From Rhodobacteraceae bacterium UBA996 (lineage in GTDB: Bacteria; Pseudomonadota; Alphaproteobacteria; Rhodobacterales; Rhodobacteraceae), in assembly GCA_002291955.1 (NCBI GenBank), contig DBBA01000276.1:1-8962 (forward strand): 8,962 nt of DNA. The letters run 5' to 3'. Position 1 is the first letter of the stretch. Each line of letters begins with the position of its first letter. Below are positions 1-5,583 of the stretch, in pieces. The notes beneath the pieces are model-generated. The model was not told the origin of the DNA, made no database searches, and saw only the letters and a list, made by a program, of their open reading frames with translations. A program made the translations under genes and the position numbers.

Positions 1-150
1 GGCCAGCCGTCGGTCGAAGGCGCGCATCCGCTCTCGGCGCCCTTGATGCTGGTGGTCAGCTTCTATGCGATGGTCGAGGGGCTGGCGCGGCGGCGGGGCT
101 TCGATCCCGACACGCCGCCGCACCTGCGCAAGGTGACGGAGACGCTGTGA
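1..150 (+). CDS. SIS-domain sugar-phosphate isomerase/deaminase, C-terminal end (NagB-II / GlmS isomerase-like), partial
   Basis: Frame 1 is open from the window edge to the TGA at 148-150, giving 49 residues that end in GFDPDTPPHLRKVTETL. That tail (a 'GFDPDxPxxLxKVTxTL' ending) is typical of the SIS-domain proteins related to the isomerase half of GlmS. In alphaproteobacteria these often act as glucosamine-6-phosphate deaminases (NagB-II). The likely reaction is glucosamine-6-P to fructose-6-P plus ammonia in the cytoplasm. The next gene, nagA, supplies the substrate and overlaps this stop codon, so the two are almost certainly co-transcribed and translationally coupled. The SIS domains and the active site lie upstream of the window, so the exact activity (deaminase, or an AgaS-type enzyme for another amino sugar) cannot be settled from this fragment. 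Family assignment is from recognition of the C-terminus; function is inferred from the neighbour. Confidence 0.8.
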   Translation, partial: GQPSVEGAHPLSAPLMLVVSFYAMVEGLARRRGFDPDTPPHLRKVTETL

Positions 151-1295
151 TGACGGCCTCGGGTCGGGCGGCCTTCACCGGCGCGGCGGTGTTCGACGGC
201 TGGTCGGTGGTGCCGGACGCCGTGCTGGTGGTGGAGGATGGTCAGGTCGCCGCCGTGACCGACCGGGTGCCCGCAGGCGCGACCGAAGTGCGGCTGGACG
301 GCGGGATCCTGTCGCCGGGGCTGATCGACCTGCAGGTGAATGGCGGCGGGGGCCGGATGGTGGACGGGTCGGCGGATGTGGCGCTGATCGCGGATGTCTG
401 CGCGGCCCATGCGCGGCTGGGGGCGACGGGCATACTGCCGACGCTGATCACCGATACGGCCGCGGCCACGCGGGCGGTGATCGCTGCCGGAGTGGCGGCG
501 GCGCAAGCGGGCGTGCCGGGGTTCCTGGGGCTGCATCTGGAGGGGCCGCATCTGGACCCGCGGCGGAAGGGGGCGCATGATGCGGCCCTGATCCGTCCGA
601 TGGGTGCGGAGGATCTGGCGATGCTGGAGGGTGCCGCGCGCGCCCTGCCTGCGCTGATGGTCACGCTGGCGCCCTACGCCGCCACGCCCGACCAGATTGC
701 GCGGCTAGCGGCGGTGGGGGCGGTCGTCAGCCTGGGCCATGCCGAGTGCACGGCGACCGAGGCGCAGGCGGCGTTCGCGGCAGGGGCGCGGTGCGCGACG
801 CATCTGTTCAACGCCATGAGCCAGTTGGGCAACCGCGAACCCGGCCTTGTCGGCGCGGTGCTGGCGGGGACGGCGGCGGCGGGGATCATCGCCGACGGCC
901 TCCATGTGGCGCCCGAGACCCTGCGCGTGGCGCTGGCCGCGCGGCCCGAGGGGCTGTTCGCGGTGTCCGATGCGATGGCCGTGGCGGGCACGGACGTGGA
1001 CCGCTTCACGCTGGGCGGGCGGGAGATCCTGCGCGCGGGCGGGCGGCTTACATTGGCCGATGGCACGCTGGCGGGGGCGGACCTGAGCCTGCCGCAGGCG
1101 CTGGGGGTGCTGACCGGGCCTGCGGTGGGACTGGACCCGGCGCGGGCACTGGCGATGGCGACGCGGGTGCCTGCGGACGTGATCGGGCGGGGCGACCTGG
1201 GCCGCCTGGTGCCGGGGGCGCGGGCGGACCTGGTGCACCTGGATGCGAGCATGGCGCTGCGGGCGGTATTGCGCGGCGGGGTTCGGCTGGCCTAG
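150..1295 (+). CDS. nagA: N-acetylglucosamine-6-phosphate deacetylase
   Basis: Cytoplasmic amidohydrolase that removes acetate from GlcNAc-6-phosphate to give glucosamine-6-phosphate, the committed step of GlcNAc catabolism. The 381-residue length matches the family (about 380). Visible motifs, numbered from the ATG at 150, are: PGLIDLQVNGGGG at about 56-68, with Gln-x-Asn where other amidohydrolases have His-x-His, as in E. coli NagA; HLEGP with metal ligand Glu131; SLGHAEC with His197; THLFNAMS with His218; DGLHV with His252; and SDAMA with the catalytic Asp274. These lie at nearly the same positions as the corresponding E. coli residues. The start could be GTG 147 or ATG 150. GGAG at 138-141 suits either, and ATG gives a TGATG overlap with the upstream SIS gene. 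The 3' end shares its stop with the convergent LacI gene. The family call is firm; a related deacetylase (AgaA, for GalNAc-6-P) is a less likely alternative. Confidence 0.93.
   Translation: MTASGRAAFTGAAVFDGWSVVPDAVLVVEDGQVAAVTDRVPAGATEVRLDGGILSPGLIDLQVNGGGGRMVDGSADVALIADVCAAHARLGATGILPTLITDTAAATRAVIAAGVAAAQAGVPGFLGLHLEGPHLDPRRKGAHDAALIRPMGAEDLAMLEGAARALPALMVTLAPYAATPDQIARLAAVGAVVSLGHAECTATEAQAAFAAGARCATHLFNAMSQLGNREPGLVGAVLAGTAAAGIIADGLHVAPETLRVALAARPEGLFAVSDAMAVAGTDVDRFTLGGREILRAGGRLTLADGTLAGADLSLPQALGVLTGPAVGLDPARALAMATRVPADVIGRGDLGRLVPGARADLVHLDASMALRAVLRGGVRLA
1292..1295. other. Shared palindromic stop CTAG of two convergent genes
   Basis: The palindrome CTAG gives the TAG stop of nagA (1293-1295, + strand) and the TAG stop of the LacI-family gene (1294-1292, - strand). 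The two genes therefore overlap by four bases and have no intergenic space. No terminator hairpin can sit between them without lying in coding sequence. Confidence 0.9.
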
Positions 1296-2356
1296 GGCGG
1301 ATCGCCGACGAAGGCGGTCGGCACGTCGAGCCCTTCCAGCGGCGGGGCCTTGGGGTCCTGGATCGCGGCGACCAGCGCGCGGGCCAGGAACCGCCCGGCG
1401 CGTCCCACGTCTTCGGGCACCACCAAAAGTTCACGCCGCAAGCGGCTGAGAAACGGCAGGGCTTCCTTGCCGACGATGTCCAGGTCGCGGCCGATCACGA
1501 GGCCCCGCGCCTCGGCCGCGGCGACAGCGGCCATGCCGGCGGCGGTGGACGCGCAGAGGATGGCATCCGGCAGGTCGCCCTGCCCCAGCCGGTCGGCCAG
1601 CGCGGCCTCGATCGCCAGGGCGCGGTCGTGGCTGGTCGCGGTGTCGAGGATCTCGACCGCCACGCCATGCGCGTCACCCGCGGCCAGTGCGCCCGTGCGC
1701 GTGTGCCGGGCGTAGGACATCTGGCCGGGCGGCAGCACGAGGAGCAGGCGGCGGCGCCCCCGCGACGCGATCCGCTCGACCGCCAGCCGCGCGAAGGCGG
1801 CGTTGTCGAAGTCGAAGCTCGGGTGGCGCCCGGGTGTCGCGGTGCGCCCGTGGGTGGCGACGGCGACCCCGTGCGACAGCAGGTAGTCCACGCGCGGGTC
1901 GACCGGCTGCGTCTCGTTCAGGATCACGCCGTCGGCGGCGCCGGTTTCCACGATGTAGCGGACCGGGGTCATCGGGTCCTCGTCGGGGAAGAAGGGCGTG
2001 ATGATGAGGTGATAGCCGGTGTCGCGCAATTCGCGCGCGATGGCCGAGGTCAGGCGGGCAACGTGGTTGACGAAGTCGTGGTCGGTGGCATGGGCCAGCG
2101 CAATGACCTTGGTCTTGCCGGTGCGCAGGCGCACGCCCGCGCGGTTCGGGCGATAGCCCACCGCCTGCGCGGCCTTGCGGACGCGGATCTTGGTGTCGGC
2201 CCCGATGTCGGGGGCGTCGGACAGCGCGCGCGACACGGTCGCCACGGCCAGGCCGGTCATCCGCGCGATGGTCTTGAGCGTGGGCCGGGCGTCGGCCGGA
2301 TCGGGCGTCGCGCGCCTGTCCCGGTCTGGACTCACCGTGTCGTCCGTCAGAGCCAC
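1292..2356 (-). CDS. LacI-family transcriptional regulator (AglR-like)
   Basis: Sugar-responsive DNA-binding protein, 354 residues from the GTG at 2356-2354. After a 25-residue polar leader, an N-terminal helix-turn-helix spans about 26-47 (TLKTIARMTGLAVATVSRAL). The hinge follows, with YRPNRAG and LRTGKT to about residue 82. The rest is a periplasmic-binding-protein-like effector domain, with VGKEALPFL near 295 and EDVGRAGRFLA near 315, features I associate with AglR-type alphaproteobacterial LacI proteins. The GTG start is chosen because GGGGAGGG lies 4-5 bases upstream; the frame stays open upstream only through the promoter region. The gene is divergent from the sugar ABC transporter operon, and two operator-like sites lie between them. 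It probably represses that operon, and perhaps itself, until an imported sugar or its product binds. The effector is unknown; a mannoside or mannose is inferred from the operon content. Confidence 0.93.
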   Translation of the reverse strand: MALTDDTVSPDRDRRATPDPADARPTLKTIARMTGLAVATVSRALSDAPDIGADTKIRVRKAAQAVGYRPNRAGVRLRTGKTKVIALAHATDHDFVNHVARLTSAIARELRDTGYHLIITPFFPDEDPMTPVRYIVETGAADGVILNETQPVDPRVDYLLSHGVAVATHGRTATPGRHPSFDFDNAAFARLAVERIASRGRRRLLLVLPPGQMSYARHTRTGALAAGDAHGVAVEILDTATSHDRALAIEAALADRLGQGDLPDAILCASTAAGMAAVAAAEARGLVIGRDLDIVGKEALPFLSRLRRELLVVPEDVGRAGRFLARALVAAIQDPKAPPLEGLDVPTAFVGDPP

Positions 2357-2360
2357 GTCG

Positions 2361-2368
2361 CCCTCCCC
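2361..2368 (-). promoter_or_regulatory. Ribosome binding site that fixes the LacI-family start
   Basis: Read on the - strand this is GGGGAGGG, four bases (CGAC) before GTG 2356-2354. It is a near-ideal Shine-Dalgarno and supports the GTG start over the longer upstream frame, which would run through the operators and into the transporter gene. Confidence 0.75.
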
Positions 2369-2392
2369 ACCTGCGACGAACTGCACCACATT

Positions 2393-2410
2393 TTTGCTTG
2401 TTAGCGCAAA
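2393..2410. repeat. Short inverted repeat TTTGC-N8-GCAAA in the divergent promoter region
   Basis: Perfect 5-bp arms TTTGC (2393-2397) and GCAAA (2406-2410) flank an 8-base spacer. The repeat lies upstream of the + strand -10 candidate and overlaps its -35 candidate. It differs from the LacI-like sites next to it, so it could be a site for a second regulator, or chance. Confidence 0.35.
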
Positions 2411-2424
2411 CTGAATCGTTATAG
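2411..2424. promoter_or_regulatory. LacI-type operator candidate 1
   Basis: CTGAATCGTTATAG is a 14-bp pseudo-palindrome centred on CG, with 4 of 7 position pairs complementary. Central CG flanked by A/T is the usual form of LacI-family operators. It matches candidate 2 at 11 of 14 positions. It overlaps the -10 candidates of both divergent promoters. Confidence 0.55.
2418..2423 (-). promoter_or_regulatory. Candidate -10 element for the LacI-family gene
   Basis: Read on the - strand these bases are TATAAC (5 of 6 match to TATAAT), about 62 bases before the GTG start. I see no good -35 at 17 bases upstream, so the promoter is weak or tentative. It overlaps the + strand -10 and the first operator candidate, which would allow autoregulation. 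Confidence 0.35.
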
Positions 2425-2429
2425 GCTTC

Positions 2430-2443
2430 CTGAAACGATTTAG
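2430..2443. promoter_or_regulatory. LacI-type operator candidate 2
   Basis: CTGAAACGATTTAG is a 14-bp pseudo-palindrome centred on CG, with 5 of 7 position pairs complementary, close to the common LacI-family pattern AANCGNTT. Its centre is 19 bp from that of candidate 1. It lies just downstream of the predicted + strand transcription start, where a bound repressor would block transcription. Confidence 0.6.
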
Positions 2444-2456
2444 AAGAACACGACCC

Positions 2457-2464
2457 AGGGAGGA
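2457..2464 (+). promoter_or_regulatory. Strong ribosome binding site of the binding-protein gene
   Basis: AGGGAGGA lies five bases before ATG 2470. It is the strongest Shine-Dalgarno of the operon, which suits a periplasmic binding protein made in excess. Confidence 0.7.
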
Positions 2465-2469
2465 CATCC

Positions 2470-3696
2470 ATGAAACTGACTGCGTGCCTGATGGGCGCGT
2501 CGGCGCTTGCGCTGGCCACGGCCGCCCATGCGACCGAACTTGAAGTGACCCATTGGTGGACATCGGGCGGCGAGGCCGCGGCGGTGGCGGAACTGGCCAA
2601 GGCGTTCAACGCGTCGGGCGACACCTGGGTTGACGGGGCGATCGCCGGGGGCGGCAGCACCGCGCGGCCGATCATGATCTCGCGCATCACGGGCGGCGAC
2701 CCGATGGGTGCGACCCAGTTCAACCACGGCCAGCAGGCGCTGGAACTGGTCGAGGCCGGGCTGATGCTGGACCTGACGGACGTGGCCGAGGCCGAGGGCT
2801 GGCGCGAGAAGGTGTTCCCGCCGTCGCTTCTGGATGCCTGCACGGTCGATGGCCGCATCTACTGCGCGCCGGTCAACATCCACTCGCCGGAATGGCTGTG
2901 GCTGTCGAACAAGGCGTTCGAGGAGGCGGGCGTGCCCGTGCCGACGAACTGGAACGAGTTCGTGGCGGCGGCCCCGGCGCTGGAAGCCGCGGGCAAGATC
3001 CCGCTGGCGCTCGGCAACCAGGCCTGGCAGTCGAACCTGGCCTTCGGCGCGATCACCGTCGCGGTGGCGGGGCTGGACGTCTGGAAATCGGTGAACGTCG
3101 ACAAGAACATGGACGTCGCGGCCGGCCCCGAGATGGCGGCGGTGTTCGAGGCCGCGGCCAACGCCCGGCTCCTGGCGGCGAAGTCGAACGTGCAGGACTG
3201 GAACCAGGCGACGAACCTGGTGATCACCGGGCAGGCCGGCGGCCAGATCATGGGCGACTGGGCGCAGGGCGAGTTCCAGGTGGCCGAGATGGTCGCGGGC
3301 GAGGACTATACCTGTCTGCCGGGGCTGGGGCTCAACACGTACCTGTCCACGGGCGGCGATGCGTTCTACTTCCCCAAGAACGACGACCCCGAGATCGAGG
3401 CCGCGCAGAAGCGTCTGGCCGCGCTGCTCGTCTCGCCCGAAGTGCAGGTGGCGTTCAACCTGAAGAAGGGCTCCTTGCCGATCCGCGGTGACGTGGACCT
3501 GGCGGCGGCCAACGACTGCATGAAGAAGGGTCTGGAGATCCTGGCGGGCGGCAACCTGGTGCCCTCGGGGGACATGGTCTGGAGCCCGGACGTGCAGAAC
3601 CAGGCGCAGGACCTGCTGGTCGAGTTCATGAAGTCCGACATGGCGCCGGCGGATGCGCACGCTGCCTGGGTGGAAATCCTGTCGTCGGGCATCTGA
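2470..3696 (+). CDS. Periplasmic sugar-binding protein of a CUT1 ABC transporter (GtsA-like)
   Basis: Captures sugar in the periplasm and delivers it to the two permeases encoded next. The 408-residue protein opens with a Sec signal peptide (MKLTAC, then a hydrophobic stretch to about residue 20), with likely cleavage after AHA at 19-21. The mature protein begins with VTHWWTSGGE (about 26-35), a signature I associate with glucose/mannose binding proteins of the GtsA type (extracellular solute-binding family 1). GGGSTA (60-65) and the aromatic-rich NIHSPEWLW (about 136-144) also fit. C6 is within the signal peptide and is not in a lipobox. Four cysteines remain in the mature protein (C124, C132, C282, C350), enough for two disulfides. 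The gene is first in the operon and is followed by a hairpin before the permease genes. Family is clear; the substrate is not. Glucose or mannose fits homology, a beta-mannoside fits the downstream glycosidase. Confidence 0.92.
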   Translation: MKLTACLMGASALALATAAHATELEVTHWWTSGGEAAAVAELAKAFNASGDTWVDGAIAGGGSTARPIMISRITGGDPMGATQFNHGQQALELVEAGLMLDLTDVAEAEGWREKVFPPSLLDACTVDGRIYCAPVNIHSPEWLWLSNKAFEEAGVPVPTNWNEFVAAAPALEAAGKIPLALGNQAWQSNLAFGAITVAVAGLDVWKSVNVDKNMDVAAGPEMAAVFEAAANARLLAAKSNVQDWNQATNLVITGQAGGQIMGDWAQGEFQVAEMVAGEDYTCLPGLGLNTYLSTGGDAFYFPKNDDPEIEAAQKRLAALLVSPEVQVAFNLKKGSLPIRGDVDLAAANDCMKKGLEILAGGNLVPSGDMVWSPDVQNQAQDLLVEFMKSDMAPADAHAAWVEILSSGI

Positions 3697-3712
3697 CCCC
3701 CTGACCGCGCGC

Positions 3713-3740
3713 GGCGCGTCCCGGGTTTCCGGGGCGCGCC
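3713..3740 (+). terminator. Strong intercistronic hairpin (attenuator or mRNA stabiliser)
   Basis: Arms GGCGCGTCCCGG (3713-3724) and CCGGGGCGCGCC (3729-3740) pair over 12 positions with one G-U pair around a GTTT loop. The pair 3712/3741 extends the stem. It starts 16 bases after the binding-protein stop and ends 36 bases before the first permease start. There is no U-tract after it, so full Rho-independent termination is doubtful. Partial termination, or protection of the upstream mRNA from 3' exonucleases, is more likely. Confidence 0.75.
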
Positions 3741-3776
3741 GTTCCCCTGCACCGCCCAGACGAAGGACAGCGACCC

Positions 3777-4679
3777 ATGGCCGCCGCCCGACGCCCGAAT
3801 GCGCTGTTGCGCAACCCTGCGGCCAAGATCGCCGCGATCCCGATGATCCTGGCGGTGCTGTTCGTCTTCGTGGGCGGCACGATCTGGACGGTGGTCTATT
3901 CCTTTACCGGATCGCGGCTGCTGCCGCGCACCAACTGGGTGGGTCTGGACCAGTACGAGCGGCTCTGGGGCACCTCGCGCTGGCTGGTGGCCATCGAGAA
4001 CCTGCTGATCTTCGGCACGCTGAGCCTGATCTTCACCATCGGGATCGGGTTCCTGCTGGCGGTCCTGATGGACCAGAAGATCCGGTTCGAGGACACGTTC
4101 CGCACGATCATGCTGTATCCCTTTGCCCTGTCCTTCGTGGTGACGGGGCTGGTGTGGCAGTGGATCCTGAACCCGCAGTTCGGCGTGCAGCACATCGTGC
4201 GCGACCTGGGCTGGGAGACGTTCACCTTTGATCCGCTGAACGACCCCGACATCGTGCTGTACGGCCTTCTGATCGCGGCGCTGTGGCAGGGCACCGGGTT
4301 CGTGATGTGCCTGATGCTGGCGGGTCTGCGCGGGATCGACGACGAAATCTGGAAGGCCGCGCGGGTGGACGGCATCCCCAAGTGGAAGACCTACCTGTTC
4401 ATCGTGGTGCCGATGATGCGGCCGGTGTTCATCACCACGCTGGTGATCGTGGCATCGGGCATCGTGCGGCTGTACGATCTGGTGGTGGCGCAGACGTCGG
4501 GCGGACCCGGCAACGCCAGCCAGGTGCCCGCGATGTACGTCTACGACTACATGTTCCAGGCGCAGAACCTGGGCCAGGGATTTGCGGCGTCCACCATGAT
4601 GCTGCTGTCGGTGCTGATCGTGCTGATCCCCTGGGCTTATCTGGAATTCGGCGGCAAGAAGGGGCGCGGGCGTGGCTGA
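3777..4679 (+). CDS. Sugar ABC transporter permease 1 (CUT1, GtsB/MalF-like)
   Basis: Inner-membrane subunit forming half of the sugar channel. The 300 residues contain about six hydrophobic segments (roughly 17-40, 74-98, 108-130, 158-184, 211-230 and 268-290). Before the fifth of these lies the cytoplasmic EAA loop, seen as EIWKAARVDGIPKWKTYLFI at about 190-209, which docks on the ATPase. The start ATG has AAGGA at 3763-3767, nine bases upstream. Its length and the lack of a long periplasmic insert resemble GtsB or UgpA more than E. coli MalF. The gene follows the intercistronic hairpin and its end overlaps the next permease by eight bases, so the pair is probably translated together. Family assignment is firm; substrate is inferred from the operon. 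Confidence 0.93.
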   Translation: MAAARRPNALLRNPAAKIAAIPMILAVLFVFVGGTIWTVVYSFTGSRLLPRTNWVGLDQYERLWGTSRWLVAIENLLIFGTLSLIFTIGIGFLLAVLMDQKIRFEDTFRTIMLYPFALSFVVTGLVWQWILNPQFGVQHIVRDLGWETFTFDPLNDPDIVLYGLLIAALWQGTGFVMCLMLAGLRGIDDEIWKAARVDGIPKWKTYLFIVVPMMRPVFITTLVIVASGIVRLYDLVVAQTSGGPGNASQVPAMYVYDYMFQAQNLGQGFAASTMMLLSVLIVLIPWAYLEFGGKKGRGRG

Positions 4680-5583
4680 CGTGATGACATCGGCCGCGCT
4701 GCAGGCGGGCCCGCGCGGGCGCCGTCCGCGGCGCGCCTTCTCGACCTCGAACATCGTGATCTACGGCATCCTGGGGCTGGTCAGCCTGTATTACCTGCTG
4801 CCGCTGTGGGTGATGGTCATGACCTCGCTCAAGGGGATGCCGGAAATCCGGCTGGGCAACATCTTCGCGCCCCCCGTCGAGGTGACGTTCGAGCCCTGGG
4901 TCAAGGCCTGGGCCGAGGCCTGCACGGGGCTGAACTGCGATGGGCTGAGCCGCGGGTTCTGGAATTCGGTGCAGATCCTGATCCCGTCGGTGCTGCTGTC
5001 GATCGCGGTGGCGAGCGTGAACGGATACGCGCTGGTCAACTGGAAGTTCAAGGGATCGGAGGTGTTCTTCACCTGCCTGATCTTCGGGGCGTTCATCCCC
5101 TATCAGGTGATGCTGTACCCCATCGTGATCCTTCTGCGCGAGATGGGGCTGTACGGCACGCTGTGGGGGCTGGTGCTGGTGCACACGGTGTTCGGCATGC
5201 CGATCCTGACGCTGCTGTTCCGCAACTACTTTGCGTCGCTGCCCGAGGAGCTGTTCAAGGCCGCCCGCGTCGATGGGGCGGGGTTCTGGGGCATCTACTT
5301 CCGCGTGATGCTGCCGATGAGCCTGCCGATCTTCGTGGTGGCGATCATCCTGCAGGTGACAGGCATCTGGAACGACTTCCTGTTCGGGGTCGTCTACACC
5401 AAGCCCGAGCTTTACCCGATGACGGTGCAGTTGAACAACATCGTCAACTCGGTGCAGGGTGTGAAGGAGTACAACGTCAACATGGCGGCGACGCTGCTGA
5501 CGGGGCTCGTGCCCCTGGTGATCTACTTCGCCTCGGGCAAGCTGTTCGTCCGCGGGATCGCCGCCGGTGCGGTGAAGGGATGA
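4672..5583 (+). CDS. Sugar ABC transporter permease 2 (CUT1, GtsC/MalG-like)
   Basis: Second inner-membrane channel subunit, 303 residues. After a basic cytoplasmic N-terminus it has hydrophobic segments at about 28-50, 100-122, 130-155, 163-184, 218-235 and 273-292. The EAA loop is ELFKAARVDGAGFWGIYFRV at about 193-212, followed by MLP. The periplasmic stretch CTGLNCDGLSRGFWNSV (84-100), with two cysteines, is one I associate with GtsC-type permeases of glucose/mannose-class transporters. The GTG start at 4672 is supported by AAGAAGGGG at 4656-4664, seven bases upstream. GTG 4681 and ATG 4684 are in-frame alternatives. The gene overlaps the previous one by eight bases and the ATPase gene by four, so it belongs to a tightly coupled block. 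Confidence 0.93.
   Translation: MADVMTSAALQAGPRGRRPRRAFSTSNIVIYGILGLVSLYYLLPLWVMVMTSLKGMPEIRLGNIFAPPVEVTFEPWVKAWAEACTGLNCDGLSRGFWNSVQILIPSVLLSIAVASVNGYALVNWKFKGSEVFFTCLIFGAFIPYQVMLYPIVILLREMGLYGTLWGLVLVHTVFGMPILTLLFRNYFASLPEELFKAARVDGAGFWGIYFRVMLPMSLPIFVVAIILQVTGIWNDFLFGVVYTKPELYPMTVQLNNIVNSVQGVKEYNVNMAATLLTGLVPLVIYFASGKLFVRGIAAGAVKG
5575..5579 (+). promoter_or_regulatory. Shine-Dalgarno that leaves the ATPase start ambiguous
   Basis: AAGGG sits immediately before ATG 5580 (too close to serve it) but nine bases before the in-frame ATG 5589 (good spacing). It lies within the last codons of permease 2. Confidence 0.5.

Larger units (their letters stand above)
2398..2425 (+). promoter_or_regulatory. 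Candidate sigma-70 promoter of the sugar transporter operon
   Basis: TTGTTA at 2398-2403 (4 of 6 match to TTGACA) is followed after 16 bases by TATAGG at 2420-2425 (4 of 6 match to TATAAT). It lies in the AT-rich intergenic region, 45 bases before the binding-protein ATG. The first LacI-like operator overlaps the -10 element and the second lies just downstream, as expected for repression. The transcription start is inferred only. Confidence 0.45.

Noticed and set aside
746..2404. A 552-codon + strand open frame across the nagA end and the whole LacI gene
   Set aside because: It is Gly/Arg/Ala-rich without domain features, and both overlapped genes have full-length family matches with key residues in place.
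2357..2563. Longer N-terminus for the LacI-family protein starting at 2563
   Set aside because: It would place coding sequence over the operators, the promoters and the start of the transporter gene. The GTG at 2356 has a strong Shine-Dalgarno and gives the usual family length.
3697..3776. Full Rho-independent terminator splitting the operon after the binding protein
   Set aside because: The hairpin is strong but has no U-tract, and the permeases and ATPase have no recognisable promoter of their own, so complete termination is unlikely.
2440..4754. Long - strand frames opposite the binding protein and permease 1
   Set aside because: They are His/Arg/Gln-rich shadow translations with no ribosome binding site or recognisable motif, lying over well-supported genes on the + strand.
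4806..5579. In-frame upstream extension of the ATPase by 258 codons, which could suggest a fusion protein
   Set aside because: The extension lies inside permease 2 in another frame and is low-complexity. The known MalK-type N-terminus begins right after ATG 5580/5589.
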